Source: Rubrivivax sp. | Lineage (GTDB): Bacteria > Pseudomonadota > Gammaproteobacteria > Burkholderiales > Burkholderiaceae_C | Direction of reading: 5' to 3' | Assembly: GCA_016790425.1 (NCBI GenBank) | Contig: JAEUPF010000168.1 | Location: forward strand, 1-38,015 | Length of the DNA: 38,015 nt | Shown: one piece after another, positions 1 to 9,549 of the stretch | How the letters are laid out: every line of letters begins with the position of its first letter | Position numbering within the stretch: the stretch's first letter is position 1 | Notes under the pieces: generated by a model | What the model saw: the letters and a program-made list of their open reading frames with translations, nothing else | Database searches by the model: none | What the model was told of the DNA's origin: nothing | Made by a program: the position numbers and the translations under genes

Positions 1-592
1 CCACCACCCCCAGGAACGACAGCGCCAGCATCTTGCTCGTCGGGTGCGCCGAGACGACGCGGCCGATCGGCGAGGCGAACGCCATCATCCGCGCGACGCT
101 GGCGACGACGGCGGCGATCATCACGCGCACGTCGTCGACCATGCCCACCGCGGTGATGATCGAGTCGAGCGAGAAGACGAGGTCGATGATCATGATCTGC
201 ACGATCACCGCGGCGAAGGTGGCCTTGACGGCCCTGCCTTCGGCGCCGCCTTCCTCGCCCTCGAGCGAGCCGTGGATCTCGGTGGTGCTCTTCCACACCA
301 GGAACAGGCCGCCGGCGATGAGGATGAGGTCGCGCCCCGAGATGGCCTGCCCGAGCACCGTGAACAACGGCTGCACCAGGCCGACGATCCACGCCAGCAC
401 CAGCAGCAGGCCGATGCGCATGAACATCGCCATGAACAGGCCCAGCCGCCGGGCGACCTCCTGGCGCGCACGCGGCAGCTTGTCCACCAGGATCGAGATG
501 AAGATGATGTTGTCGATGCCGAGCACCAGCTCCAGCGCGGTGAGCGTGGCGAAGGCGATCCAGGCCTCGGGGCTGGCGAGGAGTTCGAGCAT
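1..592 (-). CDS. TerC/YgdQ-family integral membrane protein (partial, cut by window edge)
   Basis: The frame opens with ATG at 592 and runs off the left edge, giving 197 complete codons. The visible protein begins MLELLASPEAWIAF and contains LELVLGIDNIIFIS near residue 20, the acidic membrane signature of the TerC/UPF0053 family. A second copy-like motif, DLVFSLDSIITAVG, follows near residue 140. Several hydrophobic helices are visible, with a charged loop (GSLEGEEGGAEG) between them. The family is proposed to move or bind metal ions, including Mn in related proteins, and E. coli YgdQ is the closest type I recognise. The C-terminal end is outside the window, so presence of extra CBS/CorC domains cannot be judged. 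It is divergent from the aldolase gene at 801. Family assignment is firm; substrate is unknown. Confidence 0.85.
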   Translation of the reverse strand, partial: MLELLASPEAWIAFATLTALELVLGIDNIIFISILVDKLPRARQEVARRLGLFMAMFMRIGLLLVLAWIVGLVQPLFTVLGQAISGRDLILIAGGLFLVWKSTTEIHGSLEGEEGGAEGRAVKATFAAVIVQIMIIDLVFSLDSIITAVGMVDDVRVMIAAVVASVARMMAFASPIGRVVSAHPTSKMLALSFLGVV

Positions 593-668
593 GGCGGTCA
601 GCGGCGTGGGGGGGCGCGAAGGCTAGCGCGGGTCGCATCGGCCCCGCGGTTCGTGCGGTTCCTGCGGC

Positions 669-698
669 CCCGGGCGGGCCGGCGGGCCGGCGCCCGGG
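669..698. other. GC hairpin in the divergent terC/aldolase intergenic region
   Basis: An 8-bp perfect inverted repeat (cccgggcg / cgcccggg) encloses a GGCC-rich core that can itself pair. It lies between two divergent starts (592 minus, 801 plus), so a terminator role for either gene is unlikely. It could be an operator or just GC-rich filler. No clear -35/-10 pair was seen in 593-800. Confidence 0.35.
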
Positions 699-800
699 AA
701 TGCGCCCTTGGCCCTGCGACTGCGTGGTGCCATGATCCCTTCATTGGCAGCCGCCGGCTGCCGGATCCTTCGCCGCACCCGCCGGCCACCGAGGTCCCGC

Positions 801-1643
801 ATGAACCCCTTCAGCCTGCTGCTGCGCGCCCGCGGCGCCAAGACGCCCGTGGGCACCTGGATCGTCTCCGCCAGCCCGATCGTCGCCGAGGCCGTGGGGC
901 ATGCCGGCTTCGACTGGGGCGTTCTCGACATGGAGCACGCGCCGCTGGACATGATGACGCTGGTGCATCTGCTGCAGGCGGTGGGCAACACGAAGATGGT
1001 GCCGGTGGTGCGCGTGCCGTCCAACGACGCGGTGATGGTCAGCCGCGTGCTCGACGCCGGCGCGCACACGCTGCTGTTCCCCGGCATCCAGGACGCCGCC
1101 GAGGCGGCGCGCGCCGTGGCCGCCACGCGCTACCCGCCCGAGGGCGTGCGCGGGCTGTCGGCAATGGGTCGCGCGTCGCGCTTCGGCACGATGCCCGACT
1201 ACTTCCGCTCGGCCAACAAGGCCGCCGGGGTGGTGGTGCAGATGGAGACGCCGCACGCCATCGCGCAGCTGGAGGAGATTGCCGCCGTGCCCGGGGTCGA
1301 CGCGCTCTTCGTCGGGCCGGCGGGCGTCTCCGGCGCGCTCGGGCACCCGGGCGAGTTCACGCACCCGGCGGTGATGGCGATGATGGGCGGCGCGGCGCAG
1401 CGCGCACGCGCCCTCGGCGTGCCCATCGGCACCGTGGGCGTCACCCCCGACGTGGTGACGCGCTACCGCGCCGCGGGCTTCGACTTCGTCGCGGTGTGCA
1501 GCGACCTCGGCCTGCTGATGCGCGGCGCGCTGGCGGCGGTGCAGGCGCTGCGCCAGGGCGACAGCGGCGCGCACGTGCACACGCTGGCCGAGGGCACGCG
1601 CACCGGCGAGGGGATGGCCGAGGCCGCCGGCGCGCGGCGCTGA
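801..1643 (+). CDS. HpcH/HpaI-type aldolase family protein with a changed metal-ligand residue
   Basis: A 280-residue protein. The ATG at 801 is chosen because GAGG lies 6 nt upstream and the family sequence starts there; an upstream in-frame extension to 708 has no family match. It aligns by eye along its length with class II 2-keto-3-deoxy acid aldolases: GFDWGVLDMEHAPLD (D43, H46), VVRVPSND (R71), TRYPPEGVRG, and QMETPHA (metal ligand E149). The second metal ligand of E. coli HpaI, Asp175 in GPADLS, is Gly175 here (GPAGVSGALG). HpaI cleaves 4-hydroxy-2-oxoheptanedioate to pyruvate and succinate semialdehyde. The convergent neighbour is a succinate-semialdehyde dehydrogenase, which would fit as the next step. 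Because of the changed residue, activity and substrate are uncertain; citrate lyase beta-like or garL-like roles are alternatives. Confidence 0.85.
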   Translation: MNPFSLLLRARGAKTPVGTWIVSASPIVAEAVGHAGFDWGVLDMEHAPLDMMTLVHLLQAVGNTKMVPVVRVPSNDAVMVSRVLDAGAHTLLFPGIQDAAEAARAVAATRYPPEGVRGLSAMGRASRFGTMPDYFRSANKAAGVVVQMETPHAIAQLEEIAAVPGVDALFVGPAGVSGALGHPGEFTHPAVMAMMGGAAQRARALGVPIGTVGVTPDVVTRYRAAGFDFVAVCSDLGLLMRGALAAVQALRQGDSGAHVHTLAEGTRTGEGMAEAAGARR

Positions 1644-1660
1644 AGCCTGCCGTCGCGGTG

Positions 1661-1676
1661 CGGCGCCCAGGCGCCG
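1661..1676. terminator. Hairpin between convergent aldolase and gabD stop codons
   Basis: Perfect 7-bp inverted repeat cggcgcc/ggcgccg with a 2-nt centre, in the 48-bp gap between two converging genes. It could end transcription from both sides. There is no T-tract, so intrinsic termination is not certain. Confidence 0.4.
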
Positions 1677-1691
1677 GAAACCCGCGGGCGG

Positions 1692-3179
1692 CTACTTGTT
1701 CAGGTCGCCCAGGCAGAGGTACTTCACCTCGACGTACTCCTCGATGCCCTGGCGCGCGCCCTCGCGCCCGAGGCCGCTTTGCTTGACGCCGCCGAAGGGC
1801 ACCTCGGCGGTGCTGATGAGCCCGGTGTTGATGCCCACCATGCCGTACTCCAGCGCCTCGGCAACGCGGAAGATGCGCCCGACGTCGCGGCTGTAGAAGT
1901 AGCTGGCCAGCCCGAACTCGGTGGCGTTGGCCAGCGCCAACGCCTCTTCCTCGGTCTTAAAGCGGAACACCGGCGCCACCGGGCCGAAGGTTTCCTCGCG
2001 CGCACACAGCATCTGGCTCGTCACGTCGGCGAGCACGGTGGGCGTGTAGAAGCGCGCGCCCAGCTCGCCGGCCTTGCCGCCGCCGACGACGACGCGGGCC
2101 CCCTTGGCCAGCGCATCGGCCACATGCCGCTCGACCTTGGCGATGGCGGCGTCGTCGATCAGCGGTCCCTGCGTCACGCCGGGCTCGAAGCCGGCGCCCA
2201 GCTTCAGCGAACGCGTCTTCTCGGCCAGCCTGGCGACGAACGCGTCGTAGATGCCGTCCTGCGCGTACAGGCGGTTGGCGCAGACGCAGGTCTGGCCGGC
2301 GTTGCGGTACTTGCTGGCCATCGCGCCTTCGACGGCGCTGTCGAGGTCGGCGTCGTCGAAGACGATGAACGGTGCGTTGCCGCCGAGCTCGAGGCTGAGC
2401 TTCTTGATCGTCGGCGCACACTGCGCCGCCAGGATGCGGCCGACCTCGGTGCTGCCGGTGAAGCTGAGGTGGCGCACGACGTCGCTGGCGCACAGCACCT
2501 TGCCGATGGCGATGCTGTTGGCCGCGTCGGCGGGCAGCACGTTGAGCACGCCGGCCGGCATCCCCGCGCGCTGCGCCAGCTCGGCCACGGCCAGCGCCGA
2601 CAGCGGCGTCTGCTCGGCCGGCTTGATGACCACCGGGCAGCCGGCGGCCAGCGCCGGCGCCACCTTGCGCGTGATCATGGCAATGGGAAAGTTCCACGGC
2701 GTGATCGCCGCGCACACGCCCACCGGCTGCTTGATGGCGAGGTAGCGCTTGCTGTTGTCGGTGCTGGGGATCGTCTCGCCGTAGACGCGCCGGCCTTCCT
2801 CGGCGAACCACTCGACGAAGCTGGCGCCGTAGGCCACCTCGCCCTTCGCTTCCGCGAGCGGCTTGCCCTGCTCGGCGGTCATGATGCGCGCCAGGTCGTC
2901 GGCATGCTGGTGCAGGAGCTGGAACCACTTCATCATCACCGCGGCGCGTTCCTTGGCGGTGCGGCGGCGCCACGCCGGCCAGGCGCGCTCGGCGGCGCGC
3001 ACGGCGGCCTCGGCATCGACGGTGCCGAGATTGGCCACCTGCGCCAGCGTGCTTCCGGTGGCCGGGTCGTGCACGTCGAAGCGGCCGTGGCCGGCCAGCC
3101 ATTCGCCGCTGACCAGGCCCTCGGTCTTCAGCAGGCCGGGGTCGGCCAGGGAGGCAAGCGGTGAAGTCTTGGTGTCCAT
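1692..3179 (-). CDS. gabD: NAD(P)+-dependent succinate-semialdehyde dehydrogenase
   Basis: A 495-residue aldehyde dehydrogenase; start ATG at 3179. It would oxidise succinate semialdehyde to succinate in the cytoplasm, feeding the TCA cycle from GABA or from hydroxyphenylacetate-type degradation. Visible motifs are the oxyanion-hole Asn in TPWNFPIAM (N163), the cofactor-binding GSTEVGR, the general base in LSLELGG (E264), and the catalytic Cys in AGQTCVCAN (C298). A second Cys two residues later (C300) matches the redox-sensitive pair described for GabD-type enzymes. Length fits GabD (about 482 in E. coli). It converges with the HpaI-type gene and is divergent from alaS across 128 bp. Related semialdehyde dehydrogenases (glutarate or methylmalonate) are less likely given the overall GabD-like sequence. 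Confidence 0.9.
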   Translation of the reverse strand: MDTKTSPLASLADPGLLKTEGLVSGEWLAGHGRFDVHDPATGSTLAQVANLGTVDAEAAVRAAERAWPAWRRRTAKERAAVMMKWFQLLHQHADDLARIMTAEQGKPLAEAKGEVAYGASFVEWFAEEGRRVYGETIPSTDNSKRYLAIKQPVGVCAAITPWNFPIAMITRKVAPALAAGCPVVIKPAEQTPLSALAVAELAQRAGMPAGVLNVLPADAANSIAIGKVLCASDVVRHLSFTGSTEVGRILAAQCAPTIKKLSLELGGNAPFIVFDDADLDSAVEGAMASKYRNAGQTCVCANRLYAQDGIYDAFVARLAEKTRSLKLGAGFEPGVTQGPLIDDAAIAKVERHVADALAKGARVVVGGGKAGELGARFYTPTVLADVTSQMLCAREETFGPVAPVFRFKTEEEALALANATEFGLASYFYSRDVGRIFRVAEALEYGMVGINTGLISTAEVPFGGVKQSGLGREGARQGIEEYVEVKYLCLGDLNK

Positions 3180-3269
3180 CGGCGGGCGCTCCGGGTCGGC
3201 GGGGGGAGCGACGATAGCAAGTGGCGCCGGGCCAGTGCCCCGCCGGGCGGCCGCAGGAGGGGCGGCAGC

Positions 3270-3275
3270 GATAAT
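3270..3275 (+). promoter_or_regulatory. Possible -10 element for alaS
   Basis: GATAAT matches the sigma-70 -10 consensus at 5 of 6 positions and lies 32 bp before the alaS ATG, in the 128-bp gap shared with divergent gabD. No convincing -35 hexamer is found 16-18 bp upstream, so this is a weak call. Confidence 0.3.
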
Positions 3276-3307
3276 CCGACGCTCACTGCGCCGCTCGAGC
3301 CTGCCCG

Positions 3308-5962
<2,655 letters not shown>

Positions 5963-5963
5963 C

Positions 5964-6015
5964 GCGCCCGCCGCTGCTGCGGCTGTGCGCAGCCGTTGCA
6001 GCAGCGGGCGGGCGC
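5964..6015. terminator. Large stem-loop directly after alaS
   Basis: It starts one base after the alaS stop. The 17-nt left arm (5964-5980) pairs with 5998-6015 with one unpaired G. Inside lies a second hairpin, ggctg/cagcc (5981-5994), so the whole 52 nt can fold almost completely. It is also downstream of the minus-strand patatin gene, so it may terminate both. No T-tract is present. Confidence 0.55.
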
Positions 6016-6040
6016 GCCTGAGGCAGCGCGGCTCGCCGCG

Positions 6041-6080
6041 GCTCACCGGGCCGCACCGGGCCGCACCGGGCCGCACCGGC
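6041..6080. repeat. 10-bp tandem repeat, about four copies
   Basis: Units of ccgcaccggg at 6051, 6061 and 6071 (last base changed) are preceded by a degenerate copy (gctcaccggg) at 6041. They lie between alaS and the end of the patatin gene, six bases past the latter's stop. Confidence 0.8.
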
Positions 6081-6085
6081 CAGCA

Positions 6086-8137
6086 TCACAACGGCGCGCG
6101 CAACCGCATCTCCGGGTCGGGCACGGGCCTGAAGTCCTGCGCCACGGCCTGCGCGAAGACCTGCTCCAGGCGTTCGAGTTCGCGCAGCAGCTCCTGCAGC
6201 GACCGCTGCTGCGCCGTGTCGAGGCGGCGGCCGTCGCCGTGGTCGCGCAGCGGCCCGCGCTCGCTGGCCGCTGCGATGGCGCGCTGCATCGGTGTGCTGC
6301 GTGGCGCCGATGCAGCGGCGCCGGCCAGGCCGGTGAGACGCTCGCGCAGGCCGCCGATCAGCAGGTGCAGGCGCACCCAGCGCTGCTCGCGCCAGGCGTC
6401 GCTCTCGCGCCCGTCGCGGTCGGCAAAGTGGGCCACGAACGCCTTGCCCGCCTGCGTGCCGTAGCGGTGCGCCATGCCGAGGATCTGCTCGCGCGGCATG
6501 GCGATGTTCAGCCCGCCTTCGCCCCGTTGCAGCAGCAACCGGGCGACGCGGTTGCGAACGTGCGGCAGCCGGAAGCTCGTGCGGTCACGCCAGTCCAGCG
6601 CACTCGTCGCGAGCGCGCCCGCGAAGCCCAGCAGCACCGCGGCCACCTTGCCGGCGCTCGGGCGGGGCTTGCCGGCATGGGCGGGGTTCGCTGCGTCCAG
6701 GGGGTCCGCAGCGTCGGGCTCGGCGGCGCTCGCCGCGGCCGCGGGGTCGAACCGGTTCCAGTTGTCGCCCCAGCCCTGGTCGTGGAACTCGGGCAGCCAG
6801 ATGTCCTGGCCTTCCCGGTAGGGGTCGCGGCGGTCCAGCCACAGGCCGAAGGTCGGCCAGCGCGGCAGCGCGGCGTCGAAGAGGTGGATCGGGAAGTTCG
6901 ACGACACGCCGCCGTCGCTGAACCAGCAGCGCTTGAGCGTTCTGTGCGCCTTCGGCGCTTCGTAGTCGATGGCGTACAGCGGCACGGCCGCGAACAGCAG
7001 CGGGAAGCTCAGGCTCAGCCGCGCCGCGACGGCCAGCGGCAGGTCGGCGCCGGGCAACTGCAGGAAGCCCTCGGTCTGCGGGCCCGGCGGCGGGTCGGAG
7101 TTCGAACGCACGGCATAGCGCGGCGCTGCGTCGACGAGTGCGGCCAGCACGCGCGGCGGCAGGTAGTCCACCAGATCCTCGGGCCGGAAGAAGAGCCGGC
7201 TGGTCTCGTGGTTCAGCGGCAGGCGGTAAGGGCGGCCATGCGTGACGTTGCTCGTGAGCATCTGCAGGTTGATCGAACGGCGCGGCGGAGGGTCGTCTTC
7301 GCTGCACTGCCCCGGCTCGGCGCCGGGGTGCGCCGGCGCGTTCCACAGGTCGCGGAAAGTCAGCGGGCGGTCGTTCACGTCCAGGCCCGCGCTGCGCTGG
7401 ATCGCTTCGTGCAGCCACTGCGAGATGCCCGGGCGCGGGTCGTCCTCGCTTTGCGGCACGAGGGTGCCGCCTTTGCACAAGCCCAGGCCGTTGCCGATGA
7501 CGCCTTCGCGGATGTCGCGCCACAGCGCCAGCGTCAGGCCGGCGAGCGCGCCGAGCGGCACCGTCAGCAGCGCGAGCAGGCAGGCGCCTTTCCAGGCGTC
7601 GCCTGCGGCCACGGCGGCGACGAGCGCCACCACGAGCGCAGCGAGCGCGAGGCCCAGCGCCGCCCCGGCGACACAGGGCCCCGCGTAGACCTGCCCCACC
7701 TTGCGCAGGCCGTGCACGAAACCCTGCTTCGCGCCGGCCTCGACGCTGCCGCGGCCGAACCAGGCCCAAAGCGCGATGAGGCGCTTGCCGCGCGGCGCCG
7801 TCTGGAACAGCGACAGCATCCGCGTGCCCCCGCCGCGCAGCGGTTCGGCCAGCGCTGCCGGAGCGCGGCGCAGCGCCTCGAACGGCCTTTCGATCCCGGT
7901 GCGGCGGCCGTACTCGGCCGCGGCGGCCAGCGCCGCGGCCATCGCGCCCACCGAGGTGCCGCCGATGTTGCGGAAGCGATAGTGGCGCGCCAGCTCGACG
8001 ATGGCCCACGGGTAGACGACGCCGCTGGCGACGCCGCCGGTGAGCACCAGGTCGCAGAAGCGGTCGGCCGGCGGACCAGCGGGCTCCAGCGGCGGCGGCA
8101 CCGGCGCCACGTCGTCGCCGGGCGCGACCTCCTTCAC
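6086..8137 (-). CDS. Patatin-like phospholipase/acylhydrolase with central membrane segments
   Basis: A 683-residue protein starting at GTG 8137, which overlaps the stop of the DyP gene by 4 bp (translational coupling). The patatin fold is shown by the oxyanion stretch LVLTGGVASGVVYP (residues 31-43), the nucleophile elbow GGTSVG (Ser62) and the catalytic Asp in FSDGGVSSNFP (Asp408), the Ser-Asp dyad of this family. Patatins cleave acyl chains from membrane lipids. Two hydrophobic stretches at about 154-178 and 183-205 sit between the nucleophile and the Asp, so a membrane-bound insertion is likely. The C-terminal region (residues 480-683) is charged and unassigned. There is no signal peptide. 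As the last gene of the P450-DyP-patatin operon it may supply or release the lipid acted on by the two haem proteins; that role is inference. Confidence 0.85.
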   Translation of the reverse strand: MKEVAPGDDVAPVPPPLEPAGPPADRFCDLVLTGGVASGVVYPWAIVELARHYRFRNIGGTSVGAMAAALAAAAEYGRRTGIERPFEALRRAPAALAEPLRGGGTRMLSLFQTAPRGKRLIALWAWFGRGSVEAGAKQGFVHGLRKVGQVYAGPCVAGAALGLALAALVVALVAAVAAGDAWKGACLLALLTVPLGALAGLTLALWRDIREGVIGNGLGLCKGGTLVPQSEDDPRPGISQWLHEAIQRSAGLDVNDRPLTFRDLWNAPAHPGAEPGQCSEDDPPPRRSINLQMLTSNVTHGRPYRLPLNHETSRLFFRPEDLVDYLPPRVLAALVDAAPRYAVRSNSDPPPGPQTEGFLQLPGADLPLAVAARLSLSFPLLFAAVPLYAIDYEAPKAHRTLKRCWFSDGGVSSNFPIHLFDAALPRWPTFGLWLDRRDPYREGQDIWLPEFHDQGWGDNWNRFDPAAAASAAEPDAADPLDAANPAHAGKPRPSAGKVAAVLLGFAGALATSALDWRDRTSFRLPHVRNRVARLLLQRGEGGLNIAMPREQILGMAHRYGTQAGKAFVAHFADRDGRESDAWREQRWVRLHLLIGGLRERLTGLAGAAASAPRSTPMQRAIAAASERGPLRDHGDGRRLDTAQQRSLQELLRELERLEQVFAQAVAQDFRPVPDPEMRLRAPL

Positions 8138-9549
8138 TCGGGGTCCTCGCGCAGGTCGGCGAAGGCGCGGTTGTCGGCCATCTGCACGAGCGCCGTCAGG
8201 CTCGGGTAGAAGAGGTAGGCGATGCCGCGCGTCCGCGTGAAGGGGGCCAGGCCGCGCAGCATCAGCGGCTGCCCGGGCGCGGGCCGCGGGATCTCGAAGC
8301 CGCCGTCGCCCGCTTCATGGGCGCCGATGAGCGGGTCGCGGGCGCCGCCGCCGTCGCGGCTGCCCATCGGCACGCGGTCGCCCCATTGCGCGAGCAGGTG
8401 CTCGTACTGGTCCTCGATCGAAGCGCAGAAGAATTGGCCGATCAGGCCGCGGTCGCCTTCGGGCCGCTCGCGGCTCCACGGCTGCCCGTAGGCCATGCCC
8501 CGGCGCAACAGCGGCCGCGAACGCGCATGCGCGATCACGTCGCCGCGCGGATTCATGCGCCGCACGTGGCTGCCGAACGGGCAGCGGTGGCCTTCGGGAT
8601 CGGCGCTGTAGTCGAAGTCGGCGAGCGGCCGCGCGCCGTCGCCCGCGGCCAGCGGGCGGCCGTTGGGGGCGCGCCCGCACAGCTTGCCCTTGACCCAGTC
8701 GGCGCTCTCGCCGGCCGCCGCGGCGGCGCGCGCGACGAAATCCTCGAACCCGGTCACGTCCTGCTCGATGTGCTGCAGCACGCCGAAGCTGCCGTTGTGG
8801 AAGAAGGCGCGCAGCTCGGCCGGCCAGACGCGATCGGCGGGGCCGCTGAGCCACGGGTTGGCGCCGCTGTCCTGCGCGTGGCCGAGCACGAACTCGCCGG
8901 CCGCGTGCTTCGAGGTCGGCTTCAACGCGGCCATCGTCTTCGCGTCGGTCAGGCCCTCGATGCCGATGCGCGCCAGCCCGTCGCGGTAGCCGAAGTGAAC
9001 GCGCTGTCCGGGCAGGCTCTTCGCTTCGATCTCGGCGCCCACCTGCACGCCGTGGCGGCCGGCGAGGGCGCGCACGGCCTGCGCGGGCGCGGCCAGGGCG
9101 TCGTCGTGAAGCGCGTGCAGGCTCAGCACGGCATCCAGGCGCATGAACGCAAAGCCGGCGTCCCAGTGCGCCGGCGCATCGCGGCCGCTGGCCGCGGCGT
9201 GGCTGGCAGCGCGCTGCGGCGCGCCGGCGAAGAACGCTGGCGCCTTGGCCGCGAAGCACGACAGCACGTGCGGCAGCACGCGCGAACGCTCGAGCCCGCG
9301 GCGGGTGAAGCCCAGGCTCGCCTGGTGCGGCGGCGCGGCGGGCGCGTCGCAGCGGCTGGGCCGCAGGCGCTCGTCGCGCAGCAACGCGTGCAGGAAGCGC
9401 AAGGCATCGGCTCGATCGCCGAAGCCCAGGCACAAGTGCCGCGCCGCTCGCCAGCGCGTGCCGCACAGCACGAGGCGCTGCACGTCGCCGAAGGCTGCCC
9501 CCGCGGGCTGCGGCACGGCCCGCGGCAGCGCCGTCAGGGTCAGCGTCAT
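8134..9549 (-). CDS. DyP-type (dye-decolourising) haem peroxidase
   Basis: A 471-residue protein; ATG at 9549 lies inside the end of the P450 gene (4-bp ATGA overlap) and has AAGGGG upstream. The family signature GXXDG is present as FGYRDGLA with the catalytic Asp190. The proximal haem ligand is expected at His328 in GSHVRRMNPR, a motif shared by long DyP peroxidases. The C-terminal part (RGLIGQFFCASIEDQYEHL, then LRGLAPFTRTRGIAYLFYPS) also fits long-form DyPs. There is no Tat or Sec signal, so the protein is cytoplasmic unless carried by a partner. DyPs use peroxide to oxidise bulky substrates; a few act as oxygenases or hydrolases. Coupling to a P450-like gene and a patatin gene suggests lipid or lipophilic substrates, by inference. 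Confidence 0.85.
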   Translation of the reverse strand: MTLTLTALPRAVPQPAGAAFGDVQRLVLCGTRWRAARHLCLGFGDRADALRFLHALLRDERLRPSRCDAPAAPPHQASLGFTRRGLERSRVLPHVLSCFAAKAPAFFAGAPQRAASHAAASGRDAPAHWDAGFAFMRLDAVLSLHALHDDALAAPAQAVRALAGRHGVQVGAEIEAKSLPGQRVHFGYRDGLARIGIEGLTDAKTMAALKPTSKHAAGEFVLGHAQDSGANPWLSGPADRVWPAELRAFFHNGSFGVLQHIEQDVTGFEDFVARAAAAAGESADWVKGKLCGRAPNGRPLAAGDGARPLADFDYSADPEGHRCPFGSHVRRMNPRGDVIAHARSRPLLRRGMAYGQPWSRERPEGDRGLIGQFFCASIEDQYEHLLAQWGDRVPMGSRDGGGARDPLIGAHEAGDGGFEIPRPAPGQPLMLRGLAPFTRTRGIAYLFYPSLTALVQMADNRAFADLREDPE

